A stretch of 64,000 bases of DNA from Actinomycetota bacterium (lineage in GTDB: Bacteria; Actinomycetota; Actinomycetes; Nanopelagicales; Nanopelagicaceae): NCBI GenBank assembly GCA_026392935.1, contig JAPLBE010000018.1, forward strand, positions 62,001 to 126,000. Direction: 5' to 3'. Numbering within the stretch: position 1 is the stretch's first letter; each line of letters opens with the position of its first letter. Below, one piece after another: positions 18,193 through 27,819 of the stretch. Both the position numbers and the translations under genes were made by a program. The notes under the pieces were generated by a model that had not been told where the DNA came from, did not search any database, and saw only the letters and a program-made list of their open reading frames with translations.

Positions 18193-19296
18193 TTAGAGCG
18201 ACGGTGATGATCCTAAAACGACTTTGAAAGTCCTAGTGCCACCGGTTGGAAGTTCGACAACAACAGAGACAGTGGCGCCAGGTGCGTATGATCTAATTTT
18301 GACAGTCGCTGCATCTCTAGATGCAATCTTTACCTCATCCATGCTCTTAATAATTGAGTTCACTGGAATTCCTGCTTTATCCGCGCCCTCACCGGCACTG
18401 AGACGAATAATTTTTGCTCCGATACCTGTATATGTATTGTCGAAGAAGACACCAAGAACGGGTCGCGTAGATTTTCCAGTAGAGATGATTTCCTCAATTA
18501 CGCGTTTTGCTTCATTAATTGGAATTGAGAAACCTAAACCAATGCTTCCACTCGCCGATCCTGATGAAAGAGTTGCGATAGCTGAATTGACTCCGATGAG
18601 TCGGCCCATTGAATCGACGAGCGCGCCACCTGAGTTTCCAGGATTAATTGCGGCATCAGTTTGAATTGCATTTACATAAGATTGCGCATCAACAGTACCT
18701 GTAGATACTGGGCGATTAAGTGCTGAGATAATTCCGCTAGTTACTGTACTTGCTAATCCAAGAGGTGAACCGATAGCCAGAACTGGATCTCCAACGCTGA
18801 CCTTTGAAGAATCTCCAATAGTGATAGCTGGAAGATTACCGAATGAGATTTGCAGTACCGCTATGTCGTATCCAGGATCGCGACCAATAATTTTCGCTGT
18901 GTATTGCTCGCCATTTGTGAGTTCAACTTTGATAGTTCCTGAAGTGACAGCGCCTTCGATTACGTGGTTATTAGTAACGATATAACTCGATGATGCAGAG
19001 CTCTTATAAATTGATCCCGAACCAGTTCCGCCACCACTTGATGTTGTTACTGAAATTGACACTACAGACGGTGTTACTAGGGATGAAATAGCCTTTGTAT
19101 TCATGGCGTTTCCACCAATTTCAACGAGCGTTCTTGAAGAAGAACAGGTTCCATTTGGAGAAAGGAAGAGGGCTTGGGTGCGATTGTCGGCACATGCCTT
19201 TACAACGTTTGTGTTTGTTGATGTCGCAGCAGTTGCAATTCCACCAGCAGCAACGGCACCAACAAGAAATGCTCCAAGGACCTTCATGTTTTTCAT
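18193..19296 (-). CDS. HtrA/DegP-type serine protease (S1C) with PDZ domain
   Basis: 367 aa. An N-terminal hydrophobic segment (residues ~5-24) anchors or exports it. The trypsin-like domain has the triad H111 (VTNNHVIEGA), D144 (GYDIAVLQI) and S222 (NPGNSGGALV). A C-terminal PDZ domain spans ~275-360. It acts outside the membrane as a quality-control or regulatory protease. The -10 CACGAT is 6 nt from the ATG (leaderless). Unlike many actinobacterial HtrA proteins it lacks a long cytoplasmic N-terminal region. Confidence 0.9.
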   Translation of the reverse strand: MKNMKVLGAFLVGAVAAGGIATAATSTNTNVVKACADNRTQALFLSPNGTCSSSRTLVEIGGNAMNTKAISSLVTPSVVSISVTTSSGGGTGSGSIYKSSASSSYIVTNNHVIEGAVTSGTIKVELTNGEQYTAKIIGRDPGYDIAVLQISFGNLPAITIGDSSKVSVGDPVLAIGSPLGLASTVTSGIISALNRPVSTGTVDAQSYVNAIQTDAAINPGNSGGALVDSMGRLIGVNSAIATLSSGSASGSIGLGFSIPINEAKRVIEEIISTGKSTRPVLGVFFDNTYTGIGAKIIRLSAGEGADKAGIPVNSIIKSMDEVKIASRDAATVKIRSYAPGATVSVVVELPTGGTRTFKVVLGSSPSL

Positions 19297-19352
19297 ATCG
19301 TTATCGTGCCGTACTTTCCTGAGATTTTCCTGTTACAAAATTTAGAGAATCT

Positions 19353-20252
19353 TTAGGCTTCAACAACCCACGCACCGCTCACTTTCACAGCCACCTTTGC
19401 CAGAGGGGTCTCAGCGGGACCTGAAATTACCTTTGCTGAATTCATTGGATCAAATTCTGCACCATGACAAGGACAGACCAACTTCTTAGTCCATGATTTA
19501 TAAGCAACCGTACAGCCTTGATGTGTGCAGATTGCAGAGTATGCAAATACACCTTTTTTTGTTCTAAAAAGCAGTGATGGCACTCCTTGCGATGAGTGGA
19601 TGAAATTAAATGTTGCACCTACTGGTAGCGCACTTAGTTTCACAATCTTTTTACCGCTAGATTTAGCCGCACGGTTAGTTGATGAGGCGGCATTGGATGG
19701 AGATACTGCTCTTCCAACAAGTGCGGCTCCAGCTGCAAGTACAGCAACAATCCCTGTACGAAATACATTACGTCGTTGAAAATTAGTGCCTGGCATTCTT
19801 CGATTTCCAATCAGTAGTAGTAGATAAGTGAGCCATAAAATTGCATAAGCACTATCGCTAGCCAAAAAATATGGTGTTACGTTAAATGAACTTGATAGCC
19901 ACAATCCTGTCGCCATCGCAAAGCCACCAAAAGCAGCGGTTGATGGTGCAACTGATAGAAGTGTTGCTATGCCAATAGCGAATTCAGCGACCATTACAAA
20001 AATGCCAACTTGTGTTGCATGTTCAATTGTGTGATTCAGCAAAAATGAAATAGGTGAACTCTGCGCATATGCCGCGAGTTGAGTTCCAATAAATGTTGGT
20101 TCGCCCTTTGTAAGAAATCCAGGATCACTTGCTTTATCCCAGCCAGCGTAAATCCATGTAACAGAGAGGAAGAAGCGAAGGAGCCGCTGAGCACGATTTT
20201 GTGAGCGCCACGAAGAAACTGCCCCTCGGGAGATGCTGCTCAGTGCGTTCAT
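19353..20252 (-). CDS. DoxX-type membrane domain fused to a Rieske 2Fe-2S domain
   Basis: 299 aa. Residues ~20-150 hold about four membrane helices of DoxX/DoxD type. A further hydrophobic segment (~168-185) is followed by an extracytoplasmic linker. Residues ~205-298 are a Rieske ferredoxin domain with both cluster ligand boxes, CTHQGC and CPCHG. DoxX proteins are membrane redox partners and Rieske domains carry one electron at high potential, so the protein may pass electrons between the quinone pool and an outside acceptor. Its donor and acceptor are unknown. The -10 TATTCT is 6 nt before the ATG. Confidence 0.8.
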   Translation of the reverse strand: MNALSSISRGAVSSWRSQNRAQRLLRFFLSVTWIYAGWDKASDPGFLTKGEPTFIGTQLAAYAQSSPISFLLNHTIEHATQVGIFVMVAEFAIGIATLLSVAPSTAAFGGFAMATGLWLSSSFNVTPYFLASDSAYAILWLTYLLLLIGNRRMPGTNFQRRNVFRTGIVAVLAAGAALVGRAVSPSNAASSTNRAAKSSGKKIVKLSALPVGATFNFIHSSQGVPSLLFRTKKGVFAYSAICTHQGCTVAYKSWTKKLVCPCHGAEFDPMNSAKVISGPAETPLAKVAVKVSGAWVVEA

Positions 20253-20281
20253 GAGTAGAGAATAACTTGAGTGAGGCTAAC

Positions 20282-20356
20282 TGGCTCCCTGACTTGGATT
20301 CGAACCAAGAACCTGTCGATTAACAGTCGACTGCTCTGCCGTTGAGCTATCAGGGA
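20282..20356 (-). tRNA. tRNA-Asn (anticodon GTT)
   Basis: On the minus strand: acceptor TCCCTGA with TCAGGGA, D-stem GCTC/GAGC, anticodon stem GTCGA/TCGAC around CTGTTAA (anticodon GTT), and T-stem CTTGG/CCAAG with loop TTCGAAT. The discriminator is G, and the CCA end is encoded (20282-20284), unlike the tRNA-Met of this window. Confidence 0.95.
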
Positions 20357-20416
20357 ATGCAAGTGCAGACTCTACCGCAGTGAGGAATTCTGACCAAAAC
20401 TAAGCGGTGGTAGGTA

Positions 20417-22252
20417 CTACAGGGAACCTATGGAGAGTTCGTGAAGTCCGCGCTTCTGGGTTTCAAGGGCTACTAATTGCGTAAATGCTTCGTTGTATTG
20501 CTCTTGGTTTTCTACAGGATTCAGACGCTGAAGACTGGACTTTAGATCTGCAATTTTGCGACTTACAAGTACTTCGCGCAATCGCGCCACAATGCTTGAA
20601 ACATATTTCTCTGAAACCGCGCCATCAGTTCGTACGGGTTCGACAGAAAGTTCGGTGAAGAGTTGCTTCATTCGCTCGTCTGTAACTTTCTCTAATGCAA
20701 GTACTTCATTTCCAAATGAATCAAGAACGCGACGTAACTCGCGATATGCCGGGTGGGTAAATGCTTCATCTTCTAACGTTGCCCAGTCGAAAACCAATCC
20801 TGGCATCTGCAGTTTAGCTTTAAGAACTTCGCGTTCAAGCATGAGAGTCGGCTCAGTTGGATTTGGACGCCATGCGGTATCGGCCGTTGGTGCTTCTGTA
20901 ATTGGTTGCTGTTGAACAACTTTCTTAAGTGCTGCATTGACTGCAGCGGTAACTACCTCTGTTTCAGTGCCTAACCAACCCGAAAGTGACTTTATATATT
21001 CTGGACGAAGAGATTTATCACGAATTGCAGCCACCAACGGCGCCGCAGTATTGAGCGCATTCACGCGACCTTCGGCCGTTGCAAGATCATGCTTCTTTAA
21101 CTCAGTTCTAATTGCGAACTCAAAGAGTGGAACGCGCTTTGCAATCAAGTCTCTAAGAGCTAAATCACCTTTGTGCTGGCGCAAATCACATGGATCTAAT
21201 CCGTCAGGTTCCACGGCTACAAAAGTTTGGGTGACAAATTTCTGGTCATCTCCGAACGCTTTCATAGCTGCTTTCTGTCCTGCAGCATCTCCATCAAAGG
21301 TGAAGATAACTTCACCACGGAAGGTATCTGCATCCATAAGTAATCGTCTGATGATTCGAATGTGATCGTCACCAAATGCGGTCCCACATGTAGCAACAGC
21401 AGTTGTAATTCCTGCTAAATGGCAGGCCATTACATCGGTATATCCCTCTACGACCACCACTTGTCGACTCTTAGCAATTTCTTTCTTCGCCATATCGAGC
21501 CCGTAAAGAACTTGGCTCTTCTTATAAATAGGAGTCTCAGATGTATTGAGATACTTAGGGCCTTGATCCTCTTCATCACTGGCGAGCTTGCGAGCACCAA
21601 AACCGACGATGTCACCAGAAATATCCTTAATCGGCCACATCACTCGATTTCTAAACTTATCGATAGGTCCGCGCTCACCCATCTTTGATAATCCAGCTTC
21701 TTCAAGTTCTTCAATTGTGTAACCGGCAGCGCGTAAATGTTTAGTAAGTGAATCCCAACTATTTGGCGCATACCCAACACCAAATGAATCGCATGCGGCC
21801 TTATCAAAACCGCGCTTGGTGAGTAAGTCGCGACCATGAGCAGCATCCGGAGAAGTGTTGAGTAAATCTTGATAGAACTTTGCTGCTTCTAAATTTGCCG
21901 CATACAGACGTGATCGCTTTGAAGTGGGTTGAGTTGGGCCACCTTCTTCGTAGCGAAGTGTGTATCCAATGTGAGATGCAAGGCGTTCAATGGTTTCAGT
22001 AAAACTCAAGTGTTCTGTCTTCATCATAAAGTCGATGACATCCCCACCGGCGCCGCATCCAAAGCAGTGGTAATAATTTTTTGATGGAGTGACATGAAAA
22101 GATGGTGACTTTTCATCGTGGAACGGGCATAAACCTTTTTTCTGACCGCCACCAGCATTCTTTAGCGCAACGCCGGCAGCGGATACAACTTCATCTATAT
22201 GCGCATGTTCGCGCACATACACAATGTCATCTGCCTTAATGCGACCGCTCAT
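20417..22252 (-). CDS. dnaG: DNA primase
   Basis: 611 aa. The N-terminal CHC2 zinc finger is visible (GLCPFHDEKSPSFH with YYHCFGCGAGGD). The TOPRIM core has VVVEGYTDVMA and FTFDGDAAGQKAA, and a C-terminal helical region contacts DnaB. It makes RNA primers for replication. It has a -10-like TAAGGT 6 nt before the ATG and lies 9 bp after dgt, so it can be read alone or as the end of the glyS-dusB-ydcF-dgt-dnaG run. Confidence 0.96.
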   Translation of the reverse strand: MSGRIKADDIVYVREHAHIDEVVSAAGVALKNAGGGQKKGLCPFHDEKSPSFHVTPSKNYYHCFGCGAGGDVIDFMMKTEHLSFTETIERLASHIGYTLRYEEGGPTQPTSKRSRLYAANLEAAKFYQDLLNTSPDAAHGRDLLTKRGFDKAACDSFGVGYAPNSWDSLTKHLRAAGYTIEELEEAGLSKMGERGPIDKFRNRVMWPIKDISGDIVGFGARKLASDEEDQGPKYLNTSETPIYKKSQVLYGLDMAKKEIAKSRQVVVVEGYTDVMACHLAGITTAVATCGTAFGDDHIRIIRRLLMDADTFRGEVIFTFDGDAAGQKAAMKAFGDDQKFVTQTFVAVEPDGLDPCDLRQHKGDLALRDLIAKRVPLFEFAIRTELKKHDLATAEGRVNALNTAAPLVAAIRDKSLRPEYIKSLSGWLGTETEVVTAAVNAALKKVVQQQPITEAPTADTAWRPNPTEPTLMLEREVLKAKLQMPGLVFDWATLEDEAFTHPAYRELRRVLDSFGNEVLALEKVTDERMKQLFTELSVEPVRTDGAVSEKYVSSIVARLREVLVSRKIADLKSSLQRLNPVENQEQYNEAFTQLVALETQKRGLHELSIGSL

Positions 22253-22261
22253 GCGCTTACC

Positions 22262-23515
22262 TTAGCGACGCTTCGATAGGTGCGCATGTAGCGCATATGC
22301 AGCTGGGTCGGTCAGGCTGGCAATTTGGTCTACGACGATTCGTAACTTCTCTGAGTCAGTACTGGCGCGCTTCCAGTCGTCTTCAAAAATTGGGTCCAAC
22401 TCAGCCGGGGCCGCCTGGAACAACATCTCGACAAGTTCTTGAATAACAATTTGCTGTTTTGCATATCTCTCTTGGGAAGCTGCTGCACTAATCAAATAGT
22501 GGCCAGCTACAGCTTTTAAGAAATCTACTTCGATTACTTGCTCACGAGGAATTTCCAGATTTGCAGAGTAACGAGTAAGCGGGCCAGCTCCATGTACTTT
22601 TCGAGTCTCTACTTCGGCAGCAAGTACAAAGCGCCCAATAAGTTGTGATGTTGTATCTTTCAAACGGGCTAGTGCGCGATGTGTGCGGTCGAATTTGTTC
22701 GGCCAGCAGGAAAGTTGCTGCAACCGAGCAAGTGCCTGCGCTGCTTCATCTTTACTGGCATCACTATTGTAATTTTCAGTCATCTCTTTATAGAGAATAT
22801 CGAAATCATTATCAAAGTTTGCGACTTTGATTTGGCCCGCGAAAATCGCATCCTCTAGATCGTGAACAGAGTAAGCGCAGTCATCAGACCAATCCATGAT
22901 TTGAGCTTCAATACATTTACGTCCTACTGGTGCATCTTGGCGAACCCAATTAAAGATCTCGACATCGTCATCGTAAACGCCAAACTTGCGAGGATTTTCA
23001 GCTCGTGGCCATGGATATTTTGTCGCCGCATCAAGTGATGCTCGAGTCAGATTCAACCCTAGACTCTTTCCGTTTTTATCTACAGTCTTCGCTTCAATAC
23101 GAGTCAGTAACCTAAAACTTTGCGCGTTACCTTCAAATCCTCCGCACGATTGTGCAGCTATCGCTAGGGCTTCTTCTCCATTGTGACCAAAAGGTGGATG
23201 CCCCATGTCGTGCGAAAGACAAGCTGTTTCCAACAAATCAGGATCGGCGCCCAATGATTCACCGAGTTCGCGTCCAATCTGCGCACACTCTAAAGAGTGC
23301 GATAGACGTGTACGTTGAAAATCATTTTCCCAAGGCACAGCAACTTGAGTTTTCGCAGCAAGGCGACGAAGTGCAGCGGAGTGAATAACGCGTGCGCGAT
23401 CGCGCATGAATTCGGTTCGTCCCGGACGTTTGGCCGGTTCATCCAGAAAGCGCTCTTGGTCTGTTGCGCCGTATCTCTCGTTGAGTGGTCTCACGCTAGA
23501 TGAAGTCATGCGCAT
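22262..23515 (-). CDS. dgt: Deoxyguanosinetriphosphate triphosphohydrolase-like HD protein
   Basis: 417 aa. HD-domain dNTPase: RTRLSHSLECAQIGRELG gives the first histidine, CLSHDMGHPPFGHNGEEAL the HD pair, and DWSDDCAYSVHDLEDA a later metal ligand. It cleaves dGTP (or other dNTPs) to the nucleoside and triphosphate. It overlaps the end of the ydcF-like gene by 20 bp with the first ATG, or 14 bp with the ATG at 23509. The dgt-dnaG pair is a standard actinobacterial neighbourhood. Confidence 0.93.
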   Translation of the reverse strand: MRMTSSSVRPLNERYGATDQERFLDEPAKRPGRTEFMRDRARVIHSAALRRLAAKTQVAVPWENDFQRTRLSHSLECAQIGRELGESLGADPDLLETACLSHDMGHPPFGHNGEEALAIAAQSCGGFEGNAQSFRLLTRIEAKTVDKNGKSLGLNLTRASLDAATKYPWPRAENPRKFGVYDDDVEIFNWVRQDAPVGRKCIEAQIMDWSDDCAYSVHDLEDAIFAGQIKVANFDNDFDILYKEMTENYNSDASKDEAAQALARLQQLSCWPNKFDRTHRALARLKDTTSQLIGRFVLAAEVETRKVHGAGPLTRYSANLEIPREQVIEVDFLKAVAGHYLISAAASQERYAKQQIVIQELVEMLFQAAPAELDPIFEDDWKRASTDSEKLRIVVDQIASLTDPAAYALHAHLSKRR

Positions 23516-24152
23516 ACCTTACAAGCCCGCTATTAGTGAGGTGATCAGAGAGATGAATGCCGCGTCTGCCAAGAGTTATGTAGGCAAGATACGCGCCTGC
23601 TTCGCGAATCAAATAACGGGAGCGCGATTTTTCAAGTGTATTCGGACCGGTTGTTGCAGGTGAACACGTTGCTGTTGCACCTAAGTCATTGGCCATCGTC
23701 ATTGCACGTTGGCAGTGATAAGCATCTGTTGTGATGATGACGTTATAAATCTTTCGACTTTTCATCTCTTTTATATACGCCTGAGATTGAGTCAAGGTAT
23801 CTCTACCGAAGGGAAGTGAAACAATCTTCTTTGCTGGAATTCCATGTGTTCTCAACCAATACTTTCCAGATGCAGCTTCGGTTGTGCGATCGCCCGGTGC
23901 GCCAGATCCAACGGTGATAATCAATGGTGCATACCCTGCTTCAAAAATCTTCTTAGCTTGTTCTAGTCGTCCGAGCAAAACTTCGCCTGGTGTCCCATTG
24001 AGTTGCGCCGCACCTGGCACAACAATTACTTCAGCGCTTGTCCGGAATGTTGGGTTCTTTGCAGAATTCCATGTTACAAAGAGTGCATACGTAGGGATGA
24101 TGACAACTACGACAAGAATCAGTGAAACCACTTTTCTGATCAACTTAAACAT
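23496..24152 (-). CDS. YdcF/SanA-like DUF218 membrane-anchored protein
   Basis: 218 aa. One N-terminal membrane helix (residues ~7-26) is followed by a DUF218 domain: VIVVPGAAQLNGTPGEVLLG, then IITVGSGAP, then VIITTDAYHCQRA. Members (SanA, ElyC, YdcF) act at the envelope, but their chemistry is uncertain. It starts within the dusB stop (TAATG) and ends inside dgt, so it is embedded in a tightly coupled operon. Confidence 0.8.
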   Translation of the reverse strand: MFKLIRKVVSLILVVVVIIPTYALFVTWNSAKNPTFRTSAEVIVVPGAAQLNGTPGEVLLGRLEQAKKIFEAGYAPLIITVGSGAPGDRTTEAASGKYWLRTHGIPAKKIVSLPFGRDTLTQSQAYIKEMKSRKIYNVIITTDAYHCQRAMTMANDLGATATCSPATTGPNTLEKSRSRYLIREAGAYLAYITLGRRGIHLSDHLTNSGLVRYAHDFI

Positions 24153-25318
24153 TAGCCACCAGAGAACATATCTTCGGCATCCAAATGAATCATTTCATCG
24201 GGATCATCGAGCCAGCCATCGGGCAAAGTTGGTGGACGTCCGCTGCTGGTACGTCCTCGTGGTTTATCGCCAATTTCTACTGGATACGGCTGCTCTTCTA
24301 ATTGGTTTAACAGCGAACGAAGCTCTGCAAGTGAGCCCACCATGCCAAATTGTCTGCGTAGCTCTGATGGCACACGAAAACCTTTGAGATACCAAGCCAT
24401 ATGTTTTCTTAAATCTCTACAGCCGCGATCTTCGGATTCGAAGTAATCAACAATTAATTCTCCATGGCGGTACATGACTTCACGCACTTCGTGCAACGTT
24501 GGCAGAACGCGGTTAGTCCCACCAGTAAATGCATCGACTAAATCTGCAAAAAGCCACGGACGCCCTAGGCATCCACGTCCAACAACAACGCCCGCACAAC
24601 CAGTCTGGCGCACCATTTCTATGCCATCGGCACCTGACCAAATATCGCCATTTCCAAGTACTGGCACTCCCGTTGGTTTCAAATGTTCGACAAGATTTGC
24701 GATCGCAGACCAATCAGATTTACCTTCATACATCTGTTGTGCGGTGCGAGCATGTAGCGCAACCCATGCAACGCCAAGATCTGCGGCAGATTTTGCTGCC
24801 TCTAAATAAGTGTGGTGGTCTGTATCAATACCGATTCGCATTTTGACTGTGACAGGAATTCCGAATGGTTTCGCATTTTCTACCGCAGCTTTAACAATTT
24901 CACGAAATAGATTTCGTTTATATGGAAGCGCTGCTCCCCCGCCTTTGCGAGTTACTTTAGGAACTGGGCAGCCAAAGTTCATATCGATATGGTCAGCCAA
25001 ATTTTCGCGCCCAATCATCTTTACTGCTTCAGCCATGTGGTGTGGATCCACGCTATACAACTGCACCGAACGCGGCCATTCACCAGCGCCGGGTTCAATC
25101 ATTCGAAGAGTTTCAGGAATGCGTTCTAGTAATGCACGAGAAGTCACCATCTCAGAGACAAATAAACCGGCACCTTGCTCGCGACAGAGCATGCGAAATG
25201 GAGCATTTGTAATTCCTGCCATAGGCGCCAGAACAACTGGCGGATCTACTAAATGGACTCCGTCTTTGAGCGGGAGTTGAAGTGGATCTAGCAGCCGAGT
25301 AGACGTGGTGCTAGCCAT
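24152..25318 (-). CDS. dusB: tRNA dihydrouridine synthase
   Basis: 388 aa FMN-dependent TIM-barrel enzyme reducing specific uridines of tRNA. Seen: [17 protein letters not shown] at the N-terminus, [15 protein letters not shown] with the catalytic cysteine, [19 protein letters not shown], and [11 protein letters not shown] at the FMN phosphate site. The ATG at 25318 overlaps the end of glyS by 31 bp; there is no later in-frame ATG before the conserved LAPMAG, so this start is kept. Confidence 0.93.
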   Translation of the reverse strand: MASTTSTRLLDPLQLPLKDGVHLVDPPVVLAPMAGITNAPFRMLCREQGAGLFVSEMVTSRALLERIPETLRMIEPGAGEWPRSVQLYSVDPHHMAEAVKMIGRENLADHIDMNFGCPVPKVTRKGGGAALPYKRNLFREIVKAAVENAKPFGIPVTVKMRIGIDTDHHTYLEAAKSAADLGVAWVALHARTAQQMYEGKSDWSAIANLVEHLKPTGVPVLGNGDIWSGADGIEMVRQTGCAGVVVGRGCLGRPWLFADLVDAFTGGTNRVLPTLHEVREVMYRHGELIVDYFESEDRGCRDLRKHMAWYLKGFRVPSELRRQFGMVGSLAELRSLLNQLEEQPYPVEIGDKPRGRTSSGRPPTLPDGWLDDPDEMIHLDAEDMFSGG

Positions 25319-26667
25319 GCTTCTACTTGGTCTATTGCAATACGTTCTTGCGCCATAGTGTCGCGATCGCGAATTGTTACTGCATGATCTTCTAAGGATT
25401 CGAAGTCGATTGTGATGCAGTATGGAGTTCCGATTTCATCCTGGCGACGGTAGCGACGACCGATAGCACCTGAATCATCGAAATCGATATTCCAATTCTT
25501 GCGAAGTTGCGCTGCAAGATCACGAGCTTTAGGTGAAAGGTCTGCGTTACGAGAAAGTGGAAGTACTGCAGCCTTTACAGGTGCAATGCGGTGATCGAAC
25601 TTCATCACAGCACGCTTCTCCATCTCGCCCTTTGCATTAGGTGCTTCATCTTCTGTGTATGCATCCATCATAAATGTCAGCGCACAGCGATCCACACCTG
25701 CTGCAGGTTCGATCACAAAAGGAGTCCAACGTTCATTCTTCTCTTGATCAAAGTATGAGAGATCTTTTCCGGATGCTGCAGAGTGCGCCTTAAGATCGAA
25801 ATCTGTGCGGTTGGCAATACCTTCAAGCTCGCCCCACTCGGTTCCGTTAAATTCAAATTTATATTCAATGTCTGTTGTGCCTTTTGAGTAATGTGAGAGC
25901 TTCTCTTTTGGATGCTCAAACAAGCGAAGACGCTCTGGATTAATTCCAAGATCCTTGTACCAATTAAGTCGAGTCTCAATCCAATACTTATGCCACTCTT
26001 CATCGGTTCCGGGTACAACGAAGAATTCCATCTCCATCTGCTCGAATTCGCGAGTACGGAAGATGAAGTTTCCAGGTGTAATTTCATTACGAAAAGATTT
26101 ACCAATCTGGCCGATACCAAAAGGTGGCTTCTTACGTGATGTAGTCATTACCTGATCAAAGTTGATAAAGATTCCTTGCGCTGTTTCAGGGCGCAGATAA
26201 GCAAGACCTGATTCATCTTCAACTGGTCCAAGGAATGTTTTAAGCAGTCCAGAGAATTGCTTTGGTGTTGTGAATTGGCCTTTGTTTCCGCATGCAGGGC
26301 AGTTCATATCAGCAAGTGAATCGAGCTTCTTCTTATGCTTCGCTTCGTACTGCTCTTCAAGATGATCTGCGCGATAACGCTTATGGCATGCAGTGCACTC
26401 TGTAAGCGGATCACTAAATGTTGCAACGTGACCTGATGCTTCCCACACTTCGCGCGCAAGAATGACGGATGAATCGAGACCGACTACATCTTCACGGCCC
26501 ATAACCATGGACTTCCACCATTGGCGCTTTACATTGTTCTTTACTTCAACTCCGAGGGGACCGTAATCCCATGAAGCGCGAAGTCCTCCATAAATTTCAG
26601 ATGACGGGAAAACAAACCCGCGTCGCTTCGATAGTGAAACAATATTTTCTAGACGGTCTACGGCCAT
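25288..26667 (-). CDS. glyS: Glycyl-tRNA synthetase (single-chain type)
   Basis: 459 aa class II synthetase of the alpha2 type. It opens with [20 protein letters not shown] and [15 protein letters not shown]. Motif 2 is in [21 protein letters not shown] zinc-binding insertion has CTACHKRY and CPACG. Motif 3 and the C-terminal anticodon-binding domain ([18 protein letters not shown]) follow. GGAG lies about 8 nt before the ATG. No T-box leader was seen upstream. Confidence 0.96.
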   Translation of the reverse strand: MAVDRLENIVSLSKRRGFVFPSSEIYGGLRASWDYGPLGVEVKNNVKRQWWKSMVMGREDVVGLDSSVILAREVWEASGHVATFSDPLTECTACHKRYRADHLEEQYEAKHKKKLDSLADMNCPACGNKGQFTTPKQFSGLLKTFLGPVEDESGLAYLRPETAQGIFINFDQVMTTSRKKPPFGIGQIGKSFRNEITPGNFIFRTREFEQMEMEFFVVPGTDEEWHKYWIETRLNWYKDLGINPERLRLFEHPKEKLSHYSKGTTDIEYKFEFNGTEWGELEGIANRTDFDLKAHSAASGKDLSYFDQEKNERWTPFVIEPAAGVDRCALTFMMDAYTEDEAPNAKGEMEKRAVMKFDHRIAPVKAAVLPLSRNADLSPKARDLAAQLRKNWNIDFDDSGAIGRRYRRQDEIGTPYCITIDFESLEDHAVTIRDRDTMAQERIAIDQVEAWLAPRLLGC

Positions 26668-26730
26668 TTCAAATCTCCATCCGGCTGGCTGTCGGCGAAT
26701 AACAACGGTCGTTGCAATCGTGGCCTTAGT

Positions 26731-27000
26731 TTACTCGTAGGCTCCGGGCTCATCGATCGCTCGGGCGAGAACTGGAATTGCTTCCAGCTTTGCCCGCGTA
26801 GAACTCAACGCTCTGCGATACGAACCAACATTTTTCCATTCGGTCGTAAGCACCCACAACGTTGGCTCATCAAGATTCTGTCCAACGGTGCCGCTCACGA
26901 AGCCATCGGCTGCGGAAAGTACTTCTCGCACGGACTCAAGTTCTGAGCGAAAAGCATCAGCTTCACTCAAGGGAAGCTCAAATCTGGCAATTGCGATCAT
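26731..27000 (-). CDS. Antibiotic-biosynthesis-monooxygenase (ABM) fold protein
   Basis: 89 aa. The pattern of an N-terminal strand (MIAIARFELP), a helix, LSAADGFVSGTVGQNLDEPT, then WVLTTEWKNVGSYRRALSST fits the dimeric alpha-beta barrel (ABM) fold used by small monooxygenases and stress proteins. Function is unknown. It is divergent from the ZIP transporter, and the Zur box lies 32 bp upstream of its start, so zinc control is possible but not shown. Confidence 0.65.
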   Translation of the reverse strand: MIAIARFELPLSEADAFRSELESVREVLSAADGFVSGTVGQNLDEPTLWVLTTEWKNVGSYRRALSSTRAKLEAIPVLARAIDEPGAYE

Positions 27001-27031
27001 GGGCTGAGCCTAGGGTGGTCGCGAACGGGAA

Positions 27032-27059
27032 TGAAAATCATTTTCATTTGTGATACGTT
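27032..27059 (+). promoter_or_regulatory. Zur operator over the ZIP transporter promoter
   Basis: A perfect 15-bp palindrome TGAAAATCATTTTCA occupies 27032-27046, identical in form to the actinobacterial Zur box. It covers the -35 position of a leaderless promoter whose -10 TACGTT is at 27054-27059, 6 nt before the ATG at 27066. Zinc-bound Zur would therefore block the polymerase. The regulator is encoded in the same operon (27820). Confidence 0.8.
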
Positions 27060-27065
27060 CTGGAC

Positions 27066-27815
27066 ATGAACATCGCAATCGCACTTGCTGCACTAACAGC
27101 GCTGGCAACAACTACTGGCGGCTACTTAGCAATCAAGTCAAAGGATCGCCTTCATTTAGTTCTTGGTTTATCTGCGGGACTTCTTCTCGGGCTTGTCGCC
27201 TTTGATCTACTTCCTGAAATTTTTGAACTCAATACCCAAGAAGTTCTACATGCTCCAGCTGCATCTATTGCGCTAATCGCTGGTTTCTTACTTCTTCACT
27301 TCTATGAGCAAATCTTTGGATCTCACGAACCAGCTGAATCTGATTACGGTCACGACCACGACCACTCATCGAATATTGCAGGTGCATTTGGCGCCGTTGC
27401 AATGGGCGGTCACGTATTCCTCGATGGCTTAGCTCTCGGAGTTGCATTTAAAGTCAGCAATAATCTTGGAATCGCAGTATTTATCGCGCTCCTCGTTCAC
27501 GCATTTAGCGATGGTCTCAATACGGTTTCGTTTCTCATCAAGACTGGGTCATGGGGCAAGAAAGGTGTCTGGCTTCTTGGTGTAGATGCAGTTGCACGAA
27601 TCAGCGGAGCTGCACTTGGGACATCACTAGCGATCAGCGATAACTTCGTAGGAATCTATCTGGCAATCTTTGCTGGAATCGTTATCTATCTTGCGACTTC
27701 TCATATCTTGCCTGAGGCGCATTCGCGCCACAAGTCACGCTACACAATTCTTGCAACTCTGCTAGGTGTTGCCATTATGTGGGCACTGGTCGGCTATCTA
27801 CACGGTATGGAATAA
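27066..27815 (+). CDS. ZIP-family metal (zinc) transporter
   Basis: 249 aa with about seven or eight membrane helices. A histidine-rich cytoplasmic loop (HDHDHSS) lies near residues 97-103. The metal-path helices carry GGHVFLDGLALGVAF and LLVHAFSDGLNTVSFL with their conserved H/D/G residues. It imports zinc or a related divalent metal. A Zur box at its promoter and Zur directly downstream make zinc uptake the likely job. Confidence 0.88.
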   Translation: MNIAIALAALTALATTTGGYLAIKSKDRLHLVLGLSAGLLLGLVAFDLLPEIFELNTQEVLHAPAASIALIAGFLLLHFYEQIFGSHEPAESDYGHDHDHSSNIAGAFGAVAMGGHVFLDGLALGVAFKVSNNLGIAVFIALLVHAFSDGLNTVSFLIKTGSWGKKGVWLLGVDAVARISGAALGTSLAISDNFVGIYLAIFAGIVIYLATSHILPEAHSRHKSRYTILATLLGVAIMWALVGYLHGME

Positions 27816-27819
27816 GCAG

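Noticed and set aside
18224-18664. Long ORFs on the strand opposite known genes (for example 18224-18664, 643-1083, 20937-21365)
   Set aside because: They lie wholly inside well-supported genes, show no family features and have no start signals.
25288-25318. 31-bp overlap of glyS and dusB as a frameshift or misassembly
   Set aside because: Both ends look normal for their families and no alternative dusB start exists before the conserved motif; overlapping genes are common here.
26668-26730. T-box or other leader before glyS
   Set aside because: The leader is too short, and no T-box sequence or specifier/terminator hairpins are seen.
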